Positions 1-6,293 of a DNA stretch of 7,713 nt are shown piece after piece. The stretch comes from Anaerolineaceae bacterium (GTDB lineage: Bacteria > Chloroflexota > Anaerolineae > 4572-78): NCBI GenBank assembly GCA_024762375.1, contig JANTHQ010000073.1, positions 1 to 7,713 of the forward strand. Reading direction: 5' to 3'. The notes beneath the pieces were generated by a model, which was not told where the DNA came from, searched no databases, and saw only the letters and a list, made by a program, of their open reading frames with translations. Position 1 is the stretch's first letter. Each line of letters opens with the position of its first letter. A program made the translations under genes and the position numbers.

Positions 1-342
1 CAGTGCAAAAAATGTGGATTCAAGCGGACGGAGCACATATTCGAACATGGCTTGTGCGCCCGCCGATGCAGGGCCGGCTCGCCCCACCAGCAGGGTAACG
101 GCAAACGAAATCAGCAGAATGCCGCTGTAAAACCAATCTTTTTTGCGATTTTGAATGCGGTCGATGTGCACCCGTAACAGGTTAACCACACCGAGCAGCA
201 GTGCAAATGTCGCGACAATGGCTGCCCAACCGAGCAACAGCTCGCCCAAGTTGTGGAACGCGCCCACAAAATAGCTCAACACCACAATAATTCCGCTGCT
301 GACTGCCACAACGGTGGCAAAAATCCGCCCGAGTTTGGTCAT
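1..342 (-). CDS. Three-helix membrane protein of unknown function, C-terminus cut by window edge
   Basis: The first 114 codons are visible and the reading frame is still open at the left edge, so the protein is incomplete. Three hydrophobic segments can be seen at about residues 8-26, 35-56 and 72-87. The loop between the second and third (57-70) is rich in Arg, Lys and His (R57, R62, R66, K67, K68), so by the positive-inside rule it should lie in the cytoplasm. The ATG at 342-340 begins one base after the stop codon of the upstream 252-residue gene. A GGGGTG stretch and a GGTGA just before the ATG could serve as ribosome binding sites. The tight linkage implies co-expression with the two upstream genes. 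I do not recognise a named family, and no catalytic motif is visible. It may be a structural or anchoring partner of the 252-residue membrane protein; that is inference. Confidence 0.75.
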   Translation of the reverse strand, partial: MTKLGRIFATVVAVSSGIIVVLSYFVGAFHNLGELLLGWAAIVATFALLLGVVNLLRVHIDRIQNRKKDWFYSGILLISFAVTLLVGRAGPASAGAQAMFEYVLRPLESTFFAL

Positions 343-343
343 T

Positions 344-1102
344 TCACCACACCCCAAACGCTTTGATGATGACACCGCCCAAAATTACCAGCCCAATCAC
401 CCATCGCAGAGCATCCTGTGCCAGCAAACTGCCGATGTGCACCGGCTTTTCGGAAAGGTATGCGCCCGCGGCAAACATTTCTTCTCCCCATAACCCATCG
501 GGCGACGTTGCCATAACATACGGCAGCACATTCGGGTCGGTTGCCGCAGCGACGGTGGTCAGTGGCGGGCGGTGACGGTAACCCGCTTCGCCCATCAGCA
601 GAAATTCATCGCCAAATTTGCCGATGAGCACATTGTGCTGCACATCTTCTCGCGAAAGTGTGCCCATCACCCCGGCGGCATATGCGGCCGGTTGCGGCGA
701 AATCCAGCGCACGTTGCTGCCGGTCGCTTCGATAGCCGCCTTGTCGCCGTGAAAGGCATTGCGCACGGTATGCTGTGCCAATAGTGTCGCGGCGGGGTCG
801 GCGGCGGTTACAACGGGCGCGGCTTTCGATTGCGCGGCGTGCTCTGCCATGTATGACAAAACCTCCACCCCGGCGAGCGTTTCGGCTGTGGATACATCGG
901 TGATGCCGCCTGTGCCCAACGCCAGATGTGCCCCGCTGCCGGCGGTTTTCATTTCGGTGGCGACGGTTTTCAATTTGTCGAAAGCGGCAATAGCACGCAA
1001 CTCGGGCGCGCGCGCAGCTTTGACCCGTGTTGCAAAAAATAGAATCAATACTGCGAAAACCAGCAATATCATCAAACCGAATGCCGTGAGTGGGGTCATC
1101 AT
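344..1102 (-). CDS. Uncharacterised membrane protein with one transmembrane segment at each end (possibly DUF6754-like)
   Basis: This 252-residue protein has a hydrophobic helix at about 6-24, followed by basic residues R26, K28 and R31, and a second helix at about 234-250. By the positive-inside rule the roughly 200-residue central domain probably faces the cytoplasm. The central part begins with an Ala/Gly/Thr-rich stretch (54-78, including G56 and a GTGG at 63-66) and is otherwise a soluble alpha/beta-looking sequence without cysteines. The composition and helix-domain-helix layout remind me of the DUF6754 proteins of Chloroflexota, but I cannot confirm this without a profile search. The start is an ATG-ATG pair (1102-1097) preceded by GGAAG; its first bases form an ATGA overlap with the stop of the 84-residue gene, indicating translational coupling. 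The gene for a three-helix membrane protein follows after one base. Function unknown. Confidence 0.8.
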   Translation of the reverse strand: MMTPLTAFGLMILLVFAVLILFFATRVKAARAPELRAIAAFDKLKTVATEMKTAGSGAHLALGTGGITDVSTAETLAGVEVLSYMAEHAAQSKAAPVVTAADPAATLLAQHTVRNAFHGDKAAIEATGSNVRWISPQPAAYAAGVMGTLSREDVQHNVLIGKFGDEFLLMGEAGYRHRPPLTTVAAATDPNVLPYVMATSPDGLWGEEMFAAGAYLSEKPVHIGSLLAQDALRWVIGLVILGGVIIKAFGVW

Positions 1103-1353
1103 TCTTCTTCCAGCTTGCTAATAAACGTTTCCAAATTCTTTCGGTCAGAGAAGAGTGCAATGGCTTGCTGCGAAATACTTTTGGGTAACAAAAAATCGAG
1201 CACGGGTTGCCCCACCACTATCATCTGGCTGAAAATAAAACTGAGGGGTTTGTGAGTTTCCAGCGCCAAGATAGCGGGAGTGGTCAAGCCGGCTTTTTTA
1301 ATTTTTGCGACCCAGTCGCTCGAAAATTCAGGTGGTGTGTTTTGATTGTCCAC
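1099..1353 (-). CDS. Small 84-residue protein of unknown function, first gene of the membrane trio
   Basis: I place the start at the GTG at 1353-1351, because AAAGGTGAG lies nine bases upstream and a good promoter lies just beyond it. The open frame extends further upstream, but that extension overlaps the acetyltransferase gene and is a shadow of it. The protein starts with a polar segment, then an amphipathic or hydrophobic region at about 37-56 (with L37, F39, I40, F41, the Q43-M44-I45-V46-V47 run, V51, L52, F54, L55, L56), and ends in a charged helix with an acidic tail (Glu-Glu-Glu). It may associate peripherally with the membrane. Its stop codon overlaps the ATG of the 252-residue membrane protein by four bases (ATGA), so the two are probably made in matched amounts. 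No family is recognised with confidence and no catalytic residues are evident. Confidence 0.72.
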   Translation of the reverse strand: MDNQNTPPEFSSDWVAKIKKAGLTTPAILALETHKPLSFIFSQMIVVGQPVLDFLLPKSISQQAIALFSDRKNLETFISKLEEE

Positions 1354-1389
1354 GGTCAGCCGCTCACCTTTGGTTGACGTAACATGAAA

Positions 1390-1418
1390 AGTATACCACA
1401 CCTTGGCAATGAAGTAAA
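1390..1418 (-). promoter_or_regulatory. Sigma70-type promoter of the three-gene membrane cluster
   Basis: Read on the minus strand, TTTACT (1418-1413) and TATACT (1395-1390) are separated by 17 bases. TGG directly before the -10 box makes an extended -10 element. Transcription would start near 1383, about 30 bases before the GTG of the 84-residue gene. The -35 box begins only five bases after the acetyltransferase stop codon, and no terminator separates them. The trio can therefore be read both from this promoter and by read-through. Confidence 0.6.
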
Positions 1419-1423
1419 GCAGA

Positions 1424-2641
1424 CTAAAACCAATCGGCTTGGGGCATATAGAGGGGGCGAATGGCCATTGCGCGAGCCAGCCAAGCCACGGCATCCTCCG
1501 AAGCAGCCAATTTTCCCAAACGGCGCGCATCGGCGGGGTGGATGAATCCGGCATAAATTTGCGAAAATGTGACGATGTCCGTCTCGATATCGGGGGCAGT
1601 ATCGGCGAGATGCGTTTCGGCGCGCCCGTCAACAATGCGCAGGGTTAGCGGCCGGCTATTTTGCGGCAGATGGGGGTCGTTGATTTTTAATGTATGTTTG
1701 CCGCGCAAATCTGCGGGGTAAAATCGTGCGGTCAATGCCTGAGACAGGTTTATCACCCGCAGCATAAATGTGGATGTGGCATGGAAGATATCATTGAATA
1801 TCCAGCCGCGATTGCCGCCTTCGCTGTCGGTGGGGGTATTCAGTAAATGGTAGATGGGGTCGTCCGGCGGCGCGAGATACTGGATGGCATCGATTTCGGC
1901 TTGCGCCCCGATGAACGCCCACAAACCCCGATACGCCGCATCGGTGTGCGCCACAAATTCCGTGATTTTCAGCACACGGTCGGGCACGCGAGAAAATTTG
2001 GCATACCCTTCCACGCCGCCGTCATCAAAAACCACCAACTTTCGGCTGCCGACACGCTGGTCTTCGGCGGTAAATTTTTTCCACCATGCCACCGAGCGCG
2101 ACAAGCGTCCATCGCACCGGCTGAGCTGCGTGCCGCGATAGAGCGATTGCAGCGCGGGGCAATCGTCGGGACGGTAGTCGCGCACGCGCGCCACGTCTTC
2201 AAAATATGGCAAATTTTGGGGACTGATGCTGTAAGCGTGCCAAATTGCCGCCGGCGCATATCCGTAACGATAGTACATGGTATGCTCGGCCGGAAAAAGG
2301 GTTGAGATTGCCAACCCGTTTTCCGCCATCCGGTGCAACAACGATTCCATCATCGCCCGGGCAACACCGCGCATCCGATAGCGCGGGTGGGTGGTCACGG
2401 CGGCCACCGCGCCCATCGAAACCGGCACCCCGCTGAGCCACATTTGGGTTGGAAAAGCACACGCTGTACCGGCAATTTCGCCCGCCAATTCTGCCACCAC
2501 AATATCATCAAGCGTGTATCGGGGGTTGGCGAGAATATGCTGCTGAACGATTTTTTCATCGCTACCGAAGCCGATGGAACGGAGTTCCGCAATCCGGTCA
2601 ATATCAGAAACTTCTGCCTGCCGCACCGAAATCTGACTCAT
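1424..2641 (-). CDS. Eis-like GNAT N-acetyltransferase with SCP2-like C-terminal domain
   Basis: This 405-residue protein has the layout of the Eis family (about 400 residues): an N-terminal GNAT domain, a second GNAT-like domain and a C-terminal sterol-carrier-like domain. GNAT motif A is visible at about 77-95, with V82, P86, R87 and the R89-x-x-G92-x-A94 acetyl-CoA pyrophosphate loop. Residues 122-130 (M-Y-Y-R-Y-G-Y-A-P) match the Eis segment that carries the general-acid tyrosine. The C-terminal domain opens at about 293 (M-L-R-V-I-N-L-S-Q-A-L) and the protein ends in Phe405; in mycobacterial Eis the carboxylate of a C-terminal Phe acts as general base. Family members acetylate amines, including aminoglycosides and protein or peptide lysines; the substrate here is unknown. 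The ATG has GAGG four bases upstream and lies six bases after the stop of the LOG-type gene, so it is the last gene of that operon. Confidence 0.88.
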   Translation of the reverse strand: MSQISVRQAEVSDIDRIAELRSIGFGSDEKIVQQHILANPRYTLDDIVVAELAGEIAGTACAFPTQMWLSGVPVSMGAVAAVTTHPRYRMRGVARAMMESLLHRMAENGLAISTLFPAEHTMYYRYGYAPAAIWHAYSISPQNLPYFEDVARVRDYRPDDCPALQSLYRGTQLSRCDGRLSRSVAWWKKFTAEDQRVGSRKLVVFDDGGVEGYAKFSRVPDRVLKITEFVAHTDAAYRGLWAFIGAQAEIDAIQYLAPPDDPIYHLLNTPTDSEGGNRGWIFNDIFHATSTFMLRVINLSQALTARFYPADLRGKHTLKINDPHLPQNSRPLTLRIVDGRAETHLADTAPDIETDIVTFSQIYAGFIHPADARRLGKLAASEDAVAWLARAMAIRPLYMPQADWF

Positions 2642-2647
2642 AGCGCC

Positions 2648-3187
2648 TCACTTTGCGGAAACTGTTTGTAATACTGCGATTGCCTCTTTGGGGGTTTTTG
2701 CCAATTTTACCAGCGCTGCATATTTGGGCGGCACATATTCCGGAGAAAGAAACGCAGAAATGGTGCGCGCCCACAAGCCCCCCACCGCAATGATGGGCCG
2801 CGGCGAAATTTCGCCGACCTGCACCAAACTCCAGCTCAGCGATAGTTCGGTGAGTGTGCCAACCCCACCGGGCATCACCACAATGCCGTCGTTGTGTTCT
2901 ACCAAATATGCCAACCGCTCGCGGAGTGTTTCGTGTTTGATTTCGGTTTTCACCCATTGATTGGGCGGCATCGGGCGAAAGGCTTCGATTTGGGTGCAGG
3001 TTACGCCGATGGTTGTGCCGCCCGCTTCCACCGCGCCCTGACTCGCCGCCGCCATCACCCCGCCATAGCCACCCGTCTGCACGGTAAACCCCGCTTGCGC
3101 CAGCAAATAGCCCATCTGCCGCGAAAGTTCATAATCCGCCGAACCGGGTTGGGGGTTGCTGCTGCCAAAAACGCTGATTACTGCCAT
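2648..3187 (-). CDS. LOG/TIGR00725-type Rossmann-fold protein (possible nucleotide phosphoribohydrolase or cofactor carrier)
   Basis: The 179-residue protein begins with a Rossmann strand and turn (A2-V-I-S-V-F-G-S-S), has a T38-G-G-Y-G-G-V-M loop at 38-45 and the hallmark P106-G-G-V-G-T-L-T-E114 motif. These mark the lysine-decarboxylase-like/LOG superfamily, also called TIGR00725, TIGR00730 or MoCo-carrier-like. LOG enzymes use the PGGxGTxxE motif to bind and hydrolyse nucleoside 5'-monophosphates, releasing the base; the related carriers bind molybdenum cofactor. The sequence does not settle which applies. I chose the ATG at 3187 because AGAGGAG lies about seven bases upstream and it gives the expected N-terminal strand; an upstream in-frame start would overlap pheA and adds a poor sequence. 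It starts one base after the pheA stop (TGA-C-ATG) and ends six bases before the acetyltransferase gene, so it is inside an operon. Confidence 0.85.
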   Translation of the reverse strand: MAVISVFGSSNPQPGSADYELSRQMGYLLAQAGFTVQTGGYGGVMAAASQGAVEAGGTTIGVTCTQIEAFRPMPPNQWVKTEIKHETLRERLAYLVEHNDGIVVMPGGVGTLTELSLSWSLVQVGEISPRPIIAVGGLWARTISAFLSPEYVPPKYAALVKLAKTPKEAIAVLQTVSAK

Positions 3188-3188
3188 G

Positions 3189-4022
3189 TCACACTCCTCT
3201 GGGATACGACCCCAGCACACGCAGATAGCTGGCAATTTCTTGCAGGTTGTTCAGCGCATTTTGGCATCGCTGTTCGTGCCGGCTACCCGCAAAATCGAGA
3301 TAGAAAAAATACTGCCAGCGTTTGCCCTGCAGGGGTCGAGATTCAATTTTGGTCAGGTCAATGTCTCGCAGGGCGAAAACCGCCATGCTTTTGAACAGTG
3401 CGCCCGGTACATTCGCCATCGAAAAAACGATGGACGTTTTGGCATCCCCTTCGGGAACGACCGGTTCACGGGCAATCACCAAAAAACGGGTGTAATTTTC
3501 GGGATTATCCTCAAAATCGTGGTGCAGAATGTCCATTTCGTAAATTTGTGCCGCCCGCGCGCTGGCAATCGCCGCCCCGTCGCGGATATTCTGCTCGCGG
3601 AGCATTTTTGCGCTGCCGGCGGTGTCGTATGTCGGAATGCGCTCGGCATGGGGAAAATGCGCGGTGATGGACTGTTCGCACTGCGCCAGCCCCTGTGGGT
3701 GGGAATAGATGGCACGCACGTCGGCGGGGGCCACACCGGGCAGAACCATCAACTGGTGGGCGATGCGCAATTGCACTTCGCCAACGATGGTCAAATCGTA
3801 GCGCAGTAGCAAATCGTAATTGCGATGGATACTGCCCGCCAGCGAATTTTCCACCGGTACGATGCCTTTATCGGCCTCACCCGCCGTTACCCGGTCGAAC
3901 ACCGTTTCAAACGATTCGCACGGCAGCGGGTCAATCCCATCACCGAAAAATTTTACCGCCGCCGCTTCGCTGTATGCGCCGCGTTCACCCTGAAATGCCA
4001 CAATTTCTCTGTTTTTGCTCAT
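3189..4022 (-). CDS. pheA: Prephenate dehydratase with C-terminal ACT domain
   Basis: This enzyme converts prephenate to phenylpyruvate, the committed step to phenylalanine, in the cytoplasm. The 277 residues match the stand-alone bacterial type, without a chorismate mutase part. Visible motifs in order are F10-Q-G and G15-A-Y-S-E19, the substrate-binding P56-V-E-N-S and G63-S64, S107-H-P-Q110, and the catalytic T178-R179-F180. An ACT regulatory domain spans about 195-270, with G207-A-L-F210 and E217-S-R-P220, the residues that bind phenylalanine in this family, so feedback inhibition by phenylalanine is expected. The ATG at 4022 is preferred: GGAG lies seven to eight bases upstream, and the start follows the phosphoesterase stop by one base (TGA-T-ATG). 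An in-frame GTG at 4037 would add five residues and overlap the upstream gene. It is the second gene of a four-gene operon. Confidence 0.95.
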   Translation of the reverse strand: MSKNREIVAFQGERGAYSEAAAVKFFGDGIDPLPCESFETVFDRVTAGEADKGIVPVENSLAGSIHRNYDLLLRYDLTIVGEVQLRIAHQLMVLPGVAPADVRAIYSHPQGLAQCEQSITAHFPHAERIPTYDTAGSAKMLREQNIRDGAAIASARAAQIYEMDILHHDFEDNPENYTRFLVIAREPVVPEGDAKTSIVFSMANVPGALFKSMAVFALRDIDLTKIESRPLQGKRWQYFFYLDFAGSRHEQRCQNALNNLQEIASYLRVLGSYPRGV

Positions 4023-4023
4023 A

Positions 4024-4695
4024 TCATTTCTCCACACCCGCCGACTGCGGCAGCCGGTATCGCTGCACGGGAATGTCTAAAATTTTATATGGATAGATAT
4101 TGTTGACGATTGTATCATTATACAGGGTCACCGTCTGCTCGGAACGCCGATAGACATGATGGTGACCGTGAATGAGGTAGCGAGGTTTGAATTTGTCCAT
4201 CAGCCACAAGAATGATTTGAACCCGCGGTGAACATGGTCGGCGCCGTTATGGATGCCCAATGGCGGCGAATGTGTCACCAGAATATCGAGCGCGCGCCCT
4301 TTGAAAATACGGTTCATCAGCAATTTTGGCGCCAGCCGATACACTTTCATCCACATTTCCAAATCGGTGTGCTGAAAACTGCCTTCCAATTTATAGCGGA
4401 TGGAACCCTGCAAACCGGCAACCAGCATTCCGTTGGTTTCCAGCACCCTGCCATCTAAATTGATGCCGCCACCGGGGCCGGTGATGGTATCGCCGGCGGG
4501 GGTATATTCTTTTTCGGCATCGTGGTTGCCATGGACATAAAACAGGGGGATGTTCAGCATGCTGATGAGATATTCCAAATAATAATATGGCAAATCGCCA
4601 CAGCCGAAAATCACATCAACATCATGAGCTTTGGTCAAAACAGCGGGGCTGTACAGCCAACTGACGACCTTATCGCTAACACACAGCGCTTTCAA
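4024..4695 (-). CDS. Calcineurin-like metallophosphoesterase with an altered first metal motif
   Basis: The 223-residue protein shows the metallophosphoesterase motifs in order: D8, G33-D34, G56-N-H-D59, T141-H142 and G177-H-H-H180. These ligate a two-metal centre that hydrolyses phosphoesters. The first motif, normally Asp-x-His, reads D8-K9-V10, so the usual His metal ligand is absent; this could be a subfamily trait or shift metal use. There is no signal peptide, so the enzyme is probably cytoplasmic; substrate unknown. The start codon is TTG at 4695-4693: it lies seven bases after GAGG, gives the expected N-terminal strand leading to D8, and there is no ATG or GTG between it and the upstream in-frame stop. 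It is the first gene of the operon and its stop lies one base before the pheA ATG. Confidence 0.87.
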   Translation of the reverse strand: MKALCVSDKVVSWLYSPAVLTKAHDVDVIFGCGDLPYYYLEYLISMLNIPLFYVHGNHDAEKEYTPAGDTITGPGGGINLDGRVLETNGMLVAGLQGSIRYKLEGSFQHTDLEMWMKVYRLAPKLLMNRIFKGRALDILVTHSPPLGIHNGADHVHRGFKSFLWLMDKFKPRYLIHGHHHVYRRSEQTVTLYNDTIVNNIYPYKILDIPVQRYRLPQSAGVEK

Positions 4696-4733
4696 AAAAT
4701 AGCCTCGTTTCGGAAATGATTAAAAACGGGAGC

Positions 4734-4762
4734 ATTGTACCACGCCCCCATTTGCCTGTCAA
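4734..4762 (-). promoter_or_regulatory. Strong sigma70-type promoter of the phosphoesterase-pheA-LOG-acetyltransferase operon
   Basis: On the minus strand a perfect -35 TTGACA (4762-4757) is followed by a 17-base spacer and a -10 TACAAT (4739-4734), five of six matches to TATAAT. The start of transcription would be near 4727, giving a leader of about 30 bases before the TTG start. It lies directly after the terminator of the VTT gene, so it insulates and restarts transcription for the next operon. Confidence 0.8.
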
Positions 4763-4767
4763 TGAAG

Positions 4768-4788
4768 AAAAAACGGCTATTCAAGCCG
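4768..4788 (-). terminator. Intrinsic terminator overlapping the stop of the VTT-domain gene
   Basis: On the minus strand CGGCT (4788-4784), a five-base loop TGAAT and AGCCG (4778-4774) form a GC-rich five-base-pair stem followed at once by six Ts (4773-4768). The TAG stop codon of the VTT gene lies across the loop and the second arm, so the hairpin folds from coding sequence. The stem is short but the layout is typical of a Rho-independent terminator. Confidence 0.6.
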
Positions 4789-5496
4789 ATGCAGGATATG
4801 GGTATCAAAAAAATTGGTCAGCGGGACACGGAAGATGTACCCCAACGCAACCAGCGCCAGCACCGCGACAATCAGCGCGATGAATACCCATGGCGGCGCT
4901 TGAATGGACGATGCGCCCACCCACGCCACTAAAAAAGTAAACGGCCCGCGGCTGAGCAGGGTTGCCAGCGCCAGTGTTCGCAGGGGCACACGGCTCAATC
5001 CGGCAATAAAATATGGAAAGTCGCCCACAGGTAACAGCAAAATGATTACCCACAACCATGTCTTTTCCAATTTTGCCAGTTTTTCATACTTTTCCAGTTG
5101 GTCAGGTTCGACATGCCGTTCGATGAATGGCCGCCCCAGTTGGCGCGCCAACCATGCCGCCAGCACGCCGCCTGCAACCACCCCGAACACACTGTACACA
5201 CCGCCCCAGAGCAGCCCGAACAGTGCGCCACCCAAAAATTGCACGGGATACCCCGGTATCGGCGCGCCGACAATCTGCACAATACTCAGCGCGAAAAACG
5301 CCACCGGCGCCCATACGCCCAACGGCCGCATGCTGCTTGCCAACTGCGTTTCGTTGCCGCCCGACAATAGCACGGAGATGGGCTGCCACAAAACTGATGT
5401 CACTGCCACCAGCAAAAGGATCACAACCCAAGGTAGCCATTTTGAAACAATGGCACTATTTTTTTCCTGCTGTTGAACGTTTGATTTGTTTGTCAT
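4777..5496 (-). CDS. VTT/TVP38 (DedA-superfamily, SNARE-associated) membrane protein
   Basis: This is a 239-residue multi-pass inner-membrane protein. A short polar N-terminus precedes a helix at about 21-38. The core VTT domain follows: G77-A-P-I-P-G-Y-P at 77-84, a Gly-rich re-entrant stretch at 89-110, and the A-R-Q-L-G-R-P segment at 117-123. A charged linker (124-145) leads to L154-L-P-V-G-D-F-P-Y at 154-162 and G166-L-S-R-V-P at 166-171, then two more helices to about residue 220. Family members act in lipid scrambling or transport and envelope homeostasis; the exact role here cannot be read. I prefer the ATG at 5496 because GGAAA lies before it; an in-frame GTG at 5508 would add four residues but lacks a binding site. 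The gene stands alone between its own promoter and terminator, divergent from the glycosylase gene. Confidence 0.87.
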   Translation of the reverse strand: MTNKSNVQQQEKNSAIVSKWLPWVVILLLVAVTSVLWQPISVLLSGGNETQLASSMRPLGVWAPVAFFALSIVQIVGAPIPGYPVQFLGGALFGLLWGGVYSVFGVVAGGVLAAWLARQLGRPFIERHVEPDQLEKYEKLAKLEKTWLWVIILLLPVGDFPYFIAGLSRVPLRTLALATLLSRGPFTFLVAWVGASSIQAPPWVFIALIVAVLALVALGYIFRVPLTNFFDTHILHRLE

Positions 5497-5515
5497 TTGA
5501 TTTTCCACGTTAAAA

Positions 5516-5543
5516 ATTGTAGCACAAACTGCCGCACAGCCAA
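5516..5543 (-). promoter_or_regulatory. Predicted promoter of the VTT-domain gene, with a very short leader
   Basis: On the minus strand TTGGCT (5543-5538), a 16-base spacer and TACAAT (5521-5516) form a plausible sigma70 promoter. Transcription would begin near 5509, leaving only about 13 bases before the ATG at 5496. The GTG at 5508 would then be at the very 5' end of the message, so leaderless initiation from it is also possible. Confidence 0.5.
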
Positions 5544-5567
5544 ACCACCATCAACCGCACATAAATT

Positions 5568-5595
5568 TTGCCGATGCCCGGTCATGCCGTAAAAT
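5568..5595 (+). promoter_or_regulatory. Predicted promoter of the uracil-DNA glycosylase gene
   Basis: TTGCCG (5568-5573), a 16-base spacer and TAAAAT (5590-5595) resemble a sigma70 promoter. A leader of about 30 bases follows, with AGGAG (5621-5625) placed six bases before the ATG. It is divergent from and does not overlap the VTT promoter. Confidence 0.5.
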
Positions 5596-5631
5596 GGCAA
5601 CAAACACGCTCAAACTGCACAGGAGCATCGC

Positions 5632-6243
5632 ATGTTCGCACAACCATCATTAACCGAACCCCGATTTTCATCGCATGCCGAACTGGTTGCCGCGCTGGAA
5701 AATCTTTCCGGCGACCCGTTGGAACAATTTGGCGGGAATATTGTGGTCTATCGCGGCAATCCGCAGGCAAAATTGATGATTATCGGCGAAGGCCCCGGCG
5801 CGGAAGAAGACCGTTTGAAAAAACCGTTTGTGGGCCGCAGCGGGCAACTGCTGGATAAGATTTTAGAAGCGGTGAATTTCAATCCCGAAACGGATGTGTA
5901 CATTTCGAATGTGGTTCGCCGCCGCCCGCCCAACAACCGCGACCCATTGCCCGCCGAAATTGATTTTTTCAAACCATATTTATTTGAAGAAATCCGGCTC
6001 ATCGCCCCAAAAATCATTCTGCTCATTGGGCGATATGCCATGCTCACGGTATTGGGTGAAAAGCGGGGTATCACCAAAGTGCGCGGACAGTGGTATCAGC
6101 GTGGCGATTATTGGATTATGCCAATGTTCCATCCGGCATATTTGCTGCGCAACCCGCAAAAAACGCCCGGATCACCGAAAGCACTCACGTGGGATGATAT
6201 CAAAAAGGTGCGCGCCAAATATGATGAGTTGACAGGAAATTAA
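5632..6243 (+). CDS. Family-4-like uracil-DNA glycosylase lacking all iron-sulfur cysteines
   Basis: The 203-residue protein removes uracil from DNA to start base excision repair, if it is active like its relatives. Family-4 marks are G52-E-G-P-G-A-E-E-D60 (active-site motif 1), F66-V-G-R-S-G-Q-L-L-D75, N93-V-V-R-R-R-P-P-N-N-R103, and H167-P-A-Y-L-L-R-N174 (motif 2, DNA-intercalating loop). Family-4 enzymes normally bind a [4Fe-4S] cluster through four cysteines: a CxxC near the N-terminus, one in the NVVKCRPP motif and one before PYL. Here the third and fourth positions are R97 and F113, the N-terminal pair has no counterpart around residues 25-30, and the whole protein contains no cysteine. 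The C-terminus is extended by a basic tail (175-203) also seen in some relatives. AGGAG six bases upstream supports this ATG. It is monocistronic, ending 50 bases before the tmRNA gene. Confidence 0.88.
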   Translation: MFAQPSLTEPRFSSHAELVAALENLSGDPLEQFGGNIVVYRGNPQAKLMIIGEGPGAEEDRLKKPFVGRSGQLLDKILEAVNFNPETDVYISNVVRRRPPNNRDPLPAEIDFFKPYLFEEIRLIAPKIILLIGRYAMLTVLGEKRGITKVRGQWYQRGDYWIMPMFHPAYLLRNPQKTPGSPKALTWDDIKKVRAKYDELTGN

Positions 6244-6254
6244 CGTAATTCTAA

Positions 6255-6283
6255 TTGTTTTTCAACCGGTTTTTTGGTATAAT
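6255..6283 (+). promoter_or_regulatory. Promoter of the tmRNA gene
   Basis: A perfect -10 TATAAT lies at 6278-6283, 17 bases after a weak -35 TTGTTT (6255-6260). Transcription would begin near 6290, a few bases ahead of the mature tmRNA 5' end at 6294, which fits a short leader removed by RNase P. Confidence 0.65.
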
Positions 6284-6293
6284 GTATGTACAT

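Noticed and set aside
606..1160. Arg/Cys-rich minus-strand open frame of 184 codons
   Set aside because: It is a frame-shifted shadow of the 252-residue membrane protein, with low-complexity Arg-rich composition and no binding site.
1354..1635. Upstream extension of the 84-residue gene to an ATG-like start inside the acetyltransferase gene
   Set aside because: The extension lies antisense-free but out of frame over the acetyltransferase 3' end, has atypical composition, and a promoter plus ribosome binding site point to the GTG at 1353.
4904..5513. Long plus-strand open frames opposite the VTT-domain gene
   Set aside because: Their composition (Pro, Arg, Thr, Cys rich) is that of reverse-complement shadows; the minus-strand frame has clear membrane helices and family motifs.
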